Source: Dipteris shenzhenensis | Taxonomy: Eukaryota > Polypodiophyta > Polypodiopsida > Gleicheniales | Direction: 5' to 3' (one strand) | DNA length: 64,000 bases | Assembly (NCBI GenBank): GCA_047967505.1 | Contig: CM106538.1 | Part shown: positions 37,390-49,200 of the stretch, piece by piece | How the letters are laid out: every line of letters begins with the position of its first letter | Numbering within the stretch: position 1 is the stretch's first letter | Translations under genes and position numbers: made by a program | The notes under the pieces: generated by a model | What the model saw: the letters and a program-made list of their open reading frames with translations, nothing else | What the model was told of the DNA's origin: nothing | Databases searched by the model: none

Positions 37390-38290
37390 TATTGCTTTGT
37401 TTATGTTTATAACCCACATATTTCACACTTGGCACATAAGTAGAGGCATTTGTGCCATTATTATGTTTAGTTCAAGGCAATTTATATTCTATAATTGTTA
37501 ATCTAGTTAACAAAATCAAGGCTAGATGATTATCTTATAACAAGATAGAGGTCTCCTATAGTTTATAGTGGATGAGTATAATGGTGGGAAGAGAAAATTC
37601 CTAAGGTTGAAGAGAAGCATACTAACCATGTTGCCTTTGATACATTAATGTCTCGATAGGGATATATACAAGTTCCAAAAATGCATAATGTGAAGGAAGC
37701 AAAACAAAGGAAGGAAAATGGTGTGCCACCTTATGAAATGCTTTATTCAGGAGGGTGCTATGAAGAACATATGTTCCCTCGAATAAAACAAGGGGGCAAG
37801 GTTGTTGACAAGTAGAGGAGGGAAATGATGAGCTGAACTTAGACTTTGAGCCAAGGCAACGATTAAATGTGAGATGAAGGCAAAGTGGAAGGGATAAGAA
37901 TGGAGCAAGGTAAAAGGGGTGCTAAAAGAAACGGTGTGCTAGCATATGGGATGTGTTAATCCATGAAGCAAATTGGGGGGGGGGATACTAAGGAGAACAT
38001 GTGTTCCAGGAAGAAATCTGGGTGAAGTGGAGCGACTGGATGGATGTGGAAGACAAAAGGGGAAGAGAGGCAAGACAAAAGGGAAGAGAGGCAATGAATG
38101 ATTCATGCAAGAGGAAGGAACTTTGAAGGAAAGAAGTAAAGGGCGGAGGGGGAATTGACTCTTGACCACGAGAATAATAATGGGAACTTTGCGATTTTAA
38201 TAAGGGGCTCCCAGGTACATTCGACTTTTAGGGGCCGTAATAATTGAGGGCATGGGGCCAGGGTAGATATACGAAAGGGGGGTATGTATA
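37390..38290. other. Gene-free stretch upstream of SMXL
   Basis: G/A-rich non-coding DNA with no family motif. It contains a run of about ten G at 37976-37985. It is the likely distal promoter region of the SMXL gene, but no specific element can be supported. Confidence 0.4.
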
Positions 38291-38394
38291 ATGAGGGAGG
38301 GAGAAGATACGGAGTAGAGAGTATATGGCTGAGCTGGCGAGGGGGGGTAGGCGAACTATCAGTCCCCGTCATCTCCTCAACGCTTCTGCCTTTC

Positions 38395-38545
38395 CTTGCT
38401 TTGCTTTCTTCTTCGTCTTCTTCTTCTTCTTCTTCAGCAGCGCCATTGACACTTGCTTCGGCTCCCCCCTCCCCCCACCTTCCTTCCTTCCCTCCTCCCT
38501 TCTTCCTTCTCCTCTCTCCCTTCCATCTCCTTCCCCCTCCTCTCT
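38395..38545 (+). promoter_or_regulatory. Pyrimidine-rich leader of SMXL gene
   Basis: A CTTCTT repeat run (38409-38435) and then a TCCTTCCTTCC-type C/T tract lie about 650-790 bp upstream of the SMXL start codon. Long CT tracts are common in plant promoters and 5' UTRs. The transcription start is unknown. ORFs of Ser/Pro/Leu over it are compositional. Confidence 0.4.
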
Positions 38546-38941
38546 TCCTCCGCTCTTTTGCCTCATCGCCCCCTATCGCCTTGGATCGCTCCCTCCCTCG
38601 CTCGCCCTCGCATTGCTTGCTCCCTCGCTTTGCTGCTCAATGAGCGCTTGCTTCTCCACCTCTGCTACACGTAAAGACCCTTGCTTGTGAGTTTCAACCA
38701 TCCTGTAGCCGAGTGGGAGACTCGGACAGGGAGCGCGCTCCATTGCTTGAGAGAGAGCCCTGCTCCTAAGACTAGGCACTTGCTACGATTCTGCTGTTCA
38801 CCGGATCACCAACTAGTGGCATCAAATCGCTTCCCAGAAGTAGCCTCAGAGCAATTCCAGGTATGAGGGGTGCGTGAACGGTGCTTGGTGAAATGGGTCT
38901 AGTTGTATAGCTGGGTGGAGCACGACAACGATGACGGGACT

Positions 38942-39136
38942 ATGGATTCAGGAATGCAAAGCTCAGATGGAAGCGTCTCAATTGTGAAGGGTGCGAAAAA
39001 TGATTTGGGTCTGTTGGGAAGAACTGCTACATGGAATTACTTGAGGTTATTCATCGGTAAAGCAATCGAGAACAGACAATGGAAGCGTATCAAGGGCTTA
39101 ATTTGCGGCCTACTTCGCCTCCCGAGCGCTGAGTAG
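38942..39136 (+). CDS. Upstream ORF (64 aa), in frame with SMXL
   Basis: ATG at 38942 opens 64 codons that end in TAG at 39134-39136, 45 nt before the SMXL ATG. The peptide (MDSGMQSSDGSVSIVKGAKN at its start) matches no family I know. It is in the same frame as SMXL, and the 15 intervening codons are all sense, so one stop alone separates the two frames. If the region is in the mature mRNA, the uORF would be expected to lower translation of SMXL. An alternative is that this is a spliced-out or untranscribed stretch. Confidence 0.4.
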   Translation: MDSGMQSSDGSVSIVKGAKNDLGLLGRTATWNYLRLFIGKAIENRQWKRIKGLICGLLRLPSAE

Positions 39137-39181
39137 CAACAGGGTCAGTTACGATTTGTTCGGAAGGAGGAGCCTTTCAAG

Positions 39182-40500
39182 ATGCGAGCGGGAGCTAGCA
39201 CCGTTCAGCAAACACTGACACCTGAGGCTGCGGCTATCTTGAAGCACGCAGTTGCGGAGGCGTGTAGACGTGGCCATGCTCAGGCCACCCCTCTTCACGT
39301 TGCAGCCACTCTCCTTGGTGCACCTGGCAGCCCACTTCGCCGCGCCTGCCTGCAAACTCATCCACAGTCCCCTCATTTGCCTCAGTGTCGTGCTTTGGAG
39401 TTGTGCTTCAATATAGCGTTGGAGCGTCTTCAAGCAGCTCAGGGTCCTTTGCCTGGTGGACAACCCTCTTACTCCAACGCTCTAGTGGCAGCTTTGAAAC
39501 GTGCACAAGCTCATCAGAGGAGAGGGTGCCCAGAACAGCAGCAGCAGCCGCTCTTGGCTGTGAAAGTGGAGTTGGAACAGCTAGTCATATCTATTCTTGA
39601 TGATCCCAGTGTCAGTCGCGTGATGAGAGAGGCGGGCTTCTCCAGCACGGATGTGAAAAACCATTTGGAGGAAATGGTCAGTCTCATGAGTTCTCACCAT
39701 GCTGCAACAAATAGCAGCACAGACCAGGCACGTCTCTCCTTGGGAGCAGCTATTGACCAGATGGGCCTCAGACTGACTGCTCCATCTTTCCTGGGCAATA
39801 TTACTCTTCCGCAGCACCTGTCGTACAATGGTCTATCACTCGAGAGAAACGACACTCAGCTTCAATTACGCCCTGCAAGGTCTGCATCTCTCTATATGAA
39901 CCCTAGGTTCCAGAAATCTGGTGGTGCGGAATCTCTTCTTGGTGGAGGGGATGATTTGAAGCGAGTGTTTGAGATACTCTTGAGAAGAAAGAGAAGGAAT
40001 CCTGTTCTAGTGGCTGACTCGGGAACTAGTGCAGAAGCACGCATCAGGGAGTTAGTGCATCGGATGGAGAGGGGTGATGTGCCTGTACAACTCCAAGGTG
40101 TGAAGTTGCTGCCAGCACAGCTCCATTTCGTATCCCTGATGAGTGCTTCCATAGAGGTCTTGGATAGGAGGTTCATTGAATTGAAAAATGCTGTGGAGGA
40201 GCTCATGAGTGGAGGTGTTATCATTTACTTGGGAGATCTGCAGTGGCTTTTGGAGACACCCCAGGTGAAGAGCTCAGTACATAGGCCTCCAGGCTTTTGC
40301 CCAGTGCAATATGCTGCCTGCAAGATTCGGGAACTTCTTGCTCAGCATCAAGAGAGTGGGCGCTTGTTATGGTTGATAGGCACAGCTACCAGCCATACGT
40401 ATGTAAGCTGTTGCCAAGTTCAGCCAATGTTGGAAAGTCAGTGGGATCTTCAACCAGTGTCAATTGCTTCTTCAGGACCAAGCGTTAGTCTGGCATCCAG
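39182..40500 (+). CDS. SMXL: SMXL exon 1: Clp-N and D1 domains
   Basis: Encodes residues 1-439 plus two bases of codon 440. The start MRAGASTVQQTLTPEAA is the near-invariant SMXL N-terminus, which fixes the initiator. The double Clp-N repeat includes TPLHVAATLL, RALELCFNIALERL, ALKRAQAHQRRGCPEQQQQP and SILDDPSVSRVMREAGFSS. D1 shows NPVLVADSG, GGVIIYLGDLQWLLE and WLIGTATSHTY. The donor is CAG|GTTGTT at 40500/40501. The unspliced frame would stop three codons later. Confidence 0.95.
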
Positions 40501-40620
40501 GTTGTTGTGACCTCCATGTGCTGTCTCCAAATATCATCTGGATTATTGCAAATGTGTCATTGAAAAGTCTCTTTGAAACCACGTTTCCTGAGTGATGTAA
40601 TGTTAGTGATTATCCTTTAA

Positions 40621-40658
<38 letters not shown>

Positions 40659-43600
40659 CCCTAGCTCTCTCTCGGAGCTCTGTGGAGATTCTTGCTCATT
40701 TTGTGTGTTGTCATCAAAGTCCTGCACCTCCGCATGTAGGCTTCAATGTTATCTTTGATGGCCATGTTTTGTTTTGGAGGCCTTACGAGGGGTATGAATA
40801 GTTGCTAGTTTTCCTGGCGTCTTCTAAAATTGACTAACCATTTCTATCCTGTGTAGACCCAAATGGAACATTTTTGCGGTAAACCTAAGATTTGATTGTT
40901 CCCATAACCAAGAAGTATTTGAAGGTCCTTATAGCCTCTCATAGATACGCTTACTATATTAGGAACTTGACTGACTTGATGTGATTGACTAGCATTTGCA
41001 CCTTGCTATAGCTGTGATGAGGGTCAGTCAACAGGGAAGGTAGTCTAGCAGAATCGTCACACTTTTTGTATTAATACTGAACAAGTAGGAAATCTGGGGC
41101 AAGACAAACTCATGGTATTGCTCGGTTGCAAATCCCCACTAAGGCCAAACGTAGACAAATTTTGAGACTACAGAAATGTTATTTGATCTGTCAGGCTGAC
41201 TATCATCCTTTATTCTGGCATGCAAACAGAGCTATATCTGCATGGAGGGGAAGTTAGAGTGATGTATTAGTTTGTGCATCATATTAGCCCTTTCGGCTCA
41301 AGATGCCTCAGTCTGTCTTGTGAAGTCCCTGTGAAAGCAGGTTGTTATATATTACTTCTCTGTGGTAATCTCTGTGGTGATATGTAGTCGCATCGCCTTA
41401 TTTGTCAGAGCTGCAGCGCCTGTTGCTAAGCGCACTGACCTTTGTTCTAAGGCTCTGTGTTTTTAGAGTAGCTAGGTGCAGTCTGCAAGCAGTGTCACCC
41501 TCTTGCTGTAAAAACTTGAACTCTGTCTCCCTTTTTGCAGGTCGTGTTTGTCATAAAAATCGATCTTGTGCATTTTCCCTACGAAGCACTTTCTACTGTG
41601 ATTGTGACTGATTTGACATGTTATGTGGCTGCCAATCCCAGTCTGTCCTTGATCAGTGTCGCGTGCTGAAGATGTCTCTTCTTTTTGTGAACTTGAATAC
41701 AATAAATCATGTCACATGCTTTAGAAGTCTTATTGCATGTCTTAGTGGATGACTGCCCAGTGCACATTCCCTGGACCTTACTCTGAAAGATGTAGAAAAC
41801 TCATGAGAGTATATTGCTTGTACTCATGATGGTGTGGGTTTGGGTTGCAGGTACAGGAGCCAGGAAGCTGGTGGCCATGTTATTGATCCTTCACTCACTC
41901 TATCATTGCATCCGTCACTCGCTGCAGCTCTGAAGTTAAATCCACCTGTTGAAGATAGTGCCGAAAAGATCAATTTGTGCGGCGACTGTATGGCTAAGTA
42001 TGAGAAGGAGGTTTTGTTGCTACGTGAACAGGAAAGAAATGCAGAGTCAGAATCTCCTCAATCATGCTCTTCTTCAGTTGAGAACTCGAGTAAAGATACT
42101 GATAACGAACGGCGGTTAGTGCGGCCTGCAAGTACTGCACAGCCTGTTTTGCCCCTGTGGCTCCAAAAAGCTCTTCCTGCCACCAGCATGAATAAGCCGG
42201 AATCTGCTGAGGTATCAATTGTACTTTTTTTCATATACTTAGTGATAATCAAATTTGTCTTTGAAAGACACATACATTAGCAGTGCGGTCTATCTGTAAG
42301 TCAAACTTTACTGCGGAGTTCAAGCAGGTTGTAAATGTAGGTGTGATGCCCGCATGGAACGTTGATAATTATTTGCCATTGCACGTTGGCAATGGGGTGC
42401 ATCTCTTGTTGCCATGATTAAGGGCTTATGCACGGGCTCTGATATATGCCAAAGGGCATCAGGGTTTAGGCCCACTAATTACATTTTTGCTTGCACCATG
42501 TTTGCATATGCATCACACACCTCTAATACTAAAAGTCTTCCAACTGGGCCTGAGAAGGTCTCCAAGGGACAGGCATGCGTGCATGCACACACATGCATGC
42601 CGGCATGCGTGCACACGTACATGCACACACACACGTGCACCCATGCACCCACACATGCATGTTCGCGCACGCCTGCGTGTGCTGTCATGATCTGTGACGT
42701 ATTCCTTTCTCTATTTCTAGACTTATGGATGGTTTGATGAATGGACACTTGTGGAAGGGTATGCCCTTTCGACGGGACACTTCCTAAGAGGCACAACCCT
42801 TGCCCTTTCGACGGGACACTTCCTATGAGGCACAACCCTTCACAAGAGACATTCTATTGAAGAGACATTCCTATTGTAATGTACCCTCTCATCAAGGGTC
42901 ACACCCTTCACAAGGGGTACACACCTCTTCATGCACATACCCTTTGGAGTACACACCTTTTCATGTGTGACTCTTCACTCTCTATATAAGAGAGGCCCAA
43001 TTGTATGGATGACACACAACATCTACCCTACAGACATTCAAGCAATACAATTATTCCTTGTTCTCTGCTATCCCAGTCTCCTTTCTGTTCCTTAGCACAT
43101 TTTTAAATATAGTAAATCTAGGATTTCTTACAGTGGTATCAGAGCAAAATTCGCTCCTGCCTGTAGGAAATCCCCCCCACCTTCTAGCGCCGATCTGATA
43201 TATCTTTTCAGCTAGAAGGATACCCGTGCACATTGTGCATGGAAGAGATGGAGAGGATGAGCTCCATCAACATTGAGAAGAGTGAGTTCTTCAAAACCCA
43301 ACTCGAATATTTGGGACATGTTATTTGCGCTCAAGGCATCTCTGTGGATCCCAAGAAGGTCGAGTAATCCGAAACTGGCCTACTCTAAGAATGTTCATGA
43401 TGTCCGCTCTTTTCTCGAACTGTCAAACTTCTACCATACAAAGGTCTATCAGTTTTCCGAAATCGCAGCTTCTATGTCCGAATTATTGAAAAGCACAGCA
43501 GTTTTTCAGTGGCTTCCCGAAGTAGAGTATAGTTTCCAAAAACTCAAGCAAGCACTCACTACCACACCAGTTATGGCTATTGCTGACCCAAACCTTCCAT

Positions 43601-45874
43601 TTGAGGTCATGACCGACGCTTCCGACATCGCTACATGAGCAGTCTTGATGCAAGAAGGCAGAGTTATTGCTTTTGACAGCCATAAACATTCCGATATCCA
43701 AACCCGATATCCGGTTTATGATAAGGAGTTTCTTGCCGTTGTACATGCTTATCGCTCTTGGAAACATTATCTCATGGGAGCCGACTCTGTGGTCAAGACA
43801 GACCATCACTCTTTAAAGTATATCTTTACTCAGCTAGTCATGAACGCTCGACAAGCACGCTGGGTTGAGTTTCTGGCTAACTTTCACATGACCATTGAGT
43901 ACATTCCAGGACTACGCAATGTAGTTGTAGATGCTCTCAGCAGGTTACCTCTAGCATCAGCCATGGTAATCTCTACATTATCTGTGGATGTTCCGAATTC
44001 ATTCAAAGGAAAGTATTTCAATGATAAAGACTTCGGTACAGCAGTACAAATTCTTTTAAAAGATCAACCTTCGACTTCCGAACAGAAGATTTTCTCTTCC
44101 TATTCTTATACGGACGACCTTATGTACTATCAAGATCGCGTCTGTGTACCACATGACAAGAATGTTCGACGTCTTTTGTTAAAAGAGCATCATGAAGTTC
44201 CTTATGCTGCCCATCCAGGCATCAACAAGACTTATCGGTTACTCAGTGCAACATACTACTGGCCTCAGATGAAAAGCGACGTCATCAAAATGGTTACATC
44301 TTGCTTATCTTGTCAACAAATGAAAGCAAGCCGACGACTTCCAACAGGACTTCTTCAGCCTCTTCCAGTTCCAACTGAAAGGTGGGAAAGTATTTCCATG
44401 GATTTTATTAGAGGTACTACGATCCTCCCGAGGTAACACTTAGATTATGGTAATTGTTGATCGATTGTCCAAAATGGCACACTTTATTGCTTGCAAAAGT
44501 AGTGCCCAGGCTCCGGACATAGCCAAACTTTTCATACAACATATCTTCCGACACCATGGATTGCCCAAGAATATCATATCCGACAGAGATCCTTAGTTTA
44601 CCAGTCACCTTTGGATTTCACTGTTCGAATCTTTGGGTACAACTCTACTGTTCAGTTCAGCCTACCACCCAGAATCAGATGGCCAGACTGAAACTCCTTG
44701 AGTTTGCTTATAATAACTCTTTCCATAGTGCCATCAGCATGACTCCATTCCAAGCAGCTTATGGACACACTCCGATTGTACCAATGAATTTTGTACTTCA
44801 ACATTGAGTGGCCCTAGCTGATCAACTGGTTCAAGAAATGCAAGACATTCTACTCCAAGTCAGGGATCATATGCGAAAAGCGCAAGAGTGGTATCAACAG
44901 TCTGCCAACAAACATAGACGTCACCTGGAATTTGACACCGGTGACATGGTGCTATTATTTGTAGCCCCACATCGCTATAAGACGGTTAAGTCTGTGTTTC
45001 CTAAGTTGCGACCAAGATACTATGGACCTTTCCGGATCGTCAAGAAAAACTCACCTTTAAGTTACAAGTTGGAATTACCACCATCATGGGGTAAAATCCA
45101 TCCAACATTTCATATTTCTTGGCTAAAGATGTACATTCCAGGCGAAGAAGCAGTTCCTCCTGCAGGGTATTATGTCCTAGAAATCGAAGACGATTATGTT
45201 CTCCTTATTCCTGAGCGTATTCTGGACCATCGACAGCGAGAGACTCGACATCGACTTATCACGGAATTCCTTGTTCTTTGGCGAAATCTGGACAACTCCG
45301 ACGCTACTTGGCAATCTGATGAAGACTTGCAGCAGTATCCTGACATTTTACAGCAGTATTTTCAGAATTTACAGTGATATTTTCTACATCAGTTCATTAT
45401 CTCCACCAGGGTCTTCTTTTGAGTGGGAGGGGATGTCACGATCTGTGACGTATTCCTTTCTCTTATGGATGGTTTGATGAATGGACACTTGTGGAAGGGT
45501 ATGCCCTTTCGACGGGACACTTCCTAAGAGGCACAACCCTTGCCCTTTCGATGGGACACTTCCTATGAGGCACAACCCTTCACAAGAGACATTCTATTGA
45601 AGAGACATTCCTATTGTAATGTACCCTCTCATCAAGGGTCACACCCTTCACAAGGGGTACACACCTCTTCATGCACATACCCTTTGGAGTACACACCTTT
45701 TCATGTGTGACTCTTCACTCTCTATATAAGAGAGGCTCAATTGTATGGATGACACACAACATCTACCCTACAGACATTCAAGCAATACAATTATTCCTTG
45801 TTCTCTGCTATCTCAGTCTTCTTTCTGTTCCTTAGCACATTTTTAAATATAGTAAATCTAGGATTTCTTACATG

Positions 45875-45918
<44 letters not shown>

Positions 45919-46241
45919 GGGGGGAGGGAAGGAGGGAGAGGGACGTCCTCAGGGAGGCCTCATGGGCCTATGGGACAAAGTACTCAAAGAGAAGAAACTC
46001 ATACAAACATCTGTGGGCTGAAGCAAAGGGTGGGGTAAGGCCCTTCTTGAGTGCCATGCTAAGCTAAAGGGCTCAAAAGATCAAAATCCAAAACTCAAAA
46101 GCTGAAAGCTGAAGTTTGGAATGCAAAACCCGGTGCACTGGTAGGCTGCAAAGATGTCCTGGATCTGCGTCTGTCAAGTTGACTCTCGATGTGGCGAGGG
46201 ACGTGGTCTCCTCGATCTCTGTATCCGATGGTCTTGGTTTA

Positions 46242-46274
<33 letters not shown>

Positions 46275-49200
46275 TCACAGGAGCTTATTTATATCTGTGT
46301 GCAGGCCAAAGAAAAGGTAGTGCCACTGGCTCAGAAGCTGCAGGAGCTGCAAAAGAAGTGGAATCAAACTTGTCACACTCTCCATGTCCATCGTTTTGCA
46401 CGTTCAAATATTTCATGTGAAAGATTGCAGCAACCATCTCCTTCGTCTAGCCAAATATCTGGTGGCAGTTCAGCTAGATGTCAGGTGGGGCACTTTTTAA
46501 ATGTTGCTATTATTCAGAATCTGATTAGTTATCTACTCTGCTGGTACTGCTGGTGTTTGTACTGATAGAAGGTGAGATTGGTGCTCTTGAACTGAAAAGG
46601 GCTTGTCCTCTTTGCTGTCTTCATTAGCTGTCATCGTTGGAACAATTCAATGTCATCTTGTACTTCTCACACTGTGCCTGTTAGGAGAAGTTGCGCACTA
46701 TAACAACCCTTGACATCATATTCTCGTCAGGCCTATATCTCTCTTCCTAATATGATAGAGCCTTGTCTTTGTTTTATTGGCTCAAGTATCAAACAGGTTG
46801 GTTTAATCCTTGCTGCACCCTTTACTTGCTCATACTGTGTTTTTGTTTGCCCTCTTCCCTTCCCTTCCCCTCTTGTTTTTACCTTTTTCCTCTGTGTGTG
46901 GGTGGAGGGGGGTTTGGGGATTGTCAAATATATCAGATTGCATCCGTCAAGGCTTAGGGTGCCCTTCATCCTCTCTCAATACATAGACCTTTGTATAAGT
47001 GGATGCTCTGTGTGTATGGTGTGTGGATTTGTGCAAGTGTGAGGTCACATGTTTATACATTGTTGTGCATGTGGTGATTATAAGGGGACAAAAAACTGCT
47101 GTTCATTGTGCTTGACAAGAGTTATGGTGTGGAGGATTTGCAACGTATTTTGCTTTTAAGAGTGGACACATGCGCACGCACATGCACGCATGCGCACACA
47201 CACATATACACACCATTGTTTTTATTTTCTTGATTTTGCTTACCCCTTCTCTTGTCAAAGTACTTTCTGTCTTTTGTAGTTGAGCTCATTAACTGGATGA
47301 TCTTAGTTTCTTCACCTTCCCCTTTTCCCCTTTTGCTCGGTTCAACTTTGTCTACAGTTGCTTTCTTGTTATTCTTATAAAAAAAAAAGGGGTCCATCTA
47401 GGATAACGGCTACTTGTGTGGTGTCACGAACAATTCTTAGTGTGCAAGGAATGAAAGAATTGATGGGCCCGTCACTGCATGCTATTGTTAATGATCTCTT
47501 GAGTCTTGACTCTTCGAGCAGCCGTTCTTGGGACCCACTGCTGGCTGAAGCTTCCAGTTGGACCTGGTATTAATCATTGTCTTGACAGTTGGTCTAAATT
47601 TAAGTGTGAGTTTTCTCATTTTGCTCAGAGGAATAAGAAGAATTCTTCTGGAGATAGATTTGATTTCTTAGCTGGGTTAAATTTGAACATATTTCCTGAT
47701 TTTGGAGAAGATCCTATCAGATCATGGGGCTCAAAATTGATATTAGTTAGTACACATTATACTTCTAGCAATATTCAATATTGGTTTCTTGGGATCCACT
47801 GCTGGCTGAAGCTTCTAGTTGGACCTGGTATTAACCATTGTCTTGACAGTTGGTATAAATTTAAGTGTGAGTTTTCTTATTTTACTCAGAGGAATACAAA
47901 GAATTCTTCTACATATTATACCATCAATATAATGATTCTTAATGGATGAACATGCTTCAAGAGCAAACATCTTCATATTTCTTGTTTTTCTTAGTTTGGA
48001 AGATGGGATTGTATGAAGGGATATCTTCGTAGTTCTTACTCTCTTAGTTCTATTCCTACCATTGAACTAACAGGCTTTAGGTGGCTCAAACTTACTGCAC
48101 AAAATTTCTGAGTCTCATCTGATCATACTCCTCAAACAAAGGGGGTTCATGGATAAGTTATTTGTTCATTTTTTGGAAATGTCTAACTTAACAGTGGGTA
48201 AATTGCAGTCTTTTGAAGGTATATGCTGTCCTTCAAAGATTGGGGGGCCGCCTTGGCAGGCATTGTCAACTGCTGGTCCAATGACGCCGAGCACTGAAGC
48301 AGCTACTCCTGGGATAGCATGTGCATCTGAACAAAATAGGCATCCTGTAAGGATGTTTGGGCAAGTGGATCCAGATGCATTCAAAGGCCTCTGCAAGGGG
48401 CTCGCAGAAAGGGTTAGCTGGCAGAAGGGTGTTATTTCAACTATTGCAGATACAGTCATGCGGTGCAGGTCTGGTATAGGGAAGCAGCGTGGGGTCAGTC
48501 TCAGGAGTGATGCATGGTTGCTTTTCTTGGGGTCTGACAAGGCTGGCAAGAAAAAGATGGCAGAAGCTCTGGCAGAGCTAATATTCGGGTCCGACAAAAG
48601 GCCTATATGTATAACATTTGGTAGTCAGCAGGATTTTAGCTCATCCTCGGTATGGAGTTTGGGGCTCCAGCAGCCTGTCCTGCCCGGCAGAGGAAAAATG
48701 CCGTTGGACCGACTTGCAGAGGCTGTGAGACAGAATCCTTTCTCAGTAATATTGCTGGAAGACGTTGATCAAGCAGATTTGATGTTCAAATCTAATTTGC
48801 TAAAGGCAATGGAGAAAGGGAGGCTGCCTGACTCCAATGGGAGGGATGTTAGCTTCAGCAGTGTTATCATTGTGATGACAATGAGTTTTGGGGCAGACTG
48901 TGTCGATCCTGGGAGCACAGAATCAAAAATGCGACCTGGTAAAGGTAGGCTCACCATTGATTCAGGAGAGCATGCCAATGCAGAGAATTGTCATTCAGAG
49001 AATGCACTTTCTGGAGATGAGCAGCTGTCTTCTGGTTCAACATGCAAGAGGAAGGCAGAATGGAATGTCGAAGATGAGCTTACAATCAGGCCATTGGGAA
49101 GCCTGAGTAAAAAGACAAACTTGGGGCGAGCTTTGGAGCTTGATTTGAACATGTCTGCTGAGGAGAATGAGACTGTTGATTGTTCTGGTTGTGATATTTC

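Larger units (their letters stand above)
42683..45872 (+). mobile_element. Ty3/gypsy chromovirus, internally deleted, 3190 bp
   Basis: LTRs are 42683-43132 (450 bp) and 45434-45872 (439 bp), both TGTCA...TACA, with target duplication TGTGC, a tRNA-Met primer site and a polypurine tract. By hand count the LTRs differ by five substitutions, all C/T, plus an 11-bp insertion in the 5' LTR. Five in 439 is about 1.1 percent, so insertion is fairly recent. The 2.3 kb interior keeps only the end of RT, RNase H, integrase and a chromodomain; gag, protease and most of RT are gone. It lies in sense orientation inside SMXL intron 2. Confidence 0.97.
42212..46304 (+). other. SMXL intron 2 (4093 bp) with chromovirus insertion
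   Basis: Runs from GTATCAATT to TGTGTGCAG. About 3.2 kb of it is the LTR retrotransposon at 42683-45872. Without that element and one target duplication the intron would be near 900 bp. It also holds an alternating purine-pyrimidine tract (42568-42682) and (GA)n at 45877-45925 and 46246-46274. Confidence 0.85.

Noticed and set aside
38284-38690. Ser/Pro/Leu-rich ORFs of about 120 aa upstream of SMXL
   Set aside because: Compositional ORFs over CT-rich leader DNA, on overlapping frames; not supported as genes.
39149-40224. Minus-strand ORFs opposite SMXL exon 1 (about 104 and 110 aa)
   Set aside because: Antisense shadows of a well-supported exon.
43134-43145. tRNA gene suggested by TGGTATCAGAGC
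   Set aside because: It is the retrotransposon primer binding site complementary to tRNA-Met; no cloverleaf follows.
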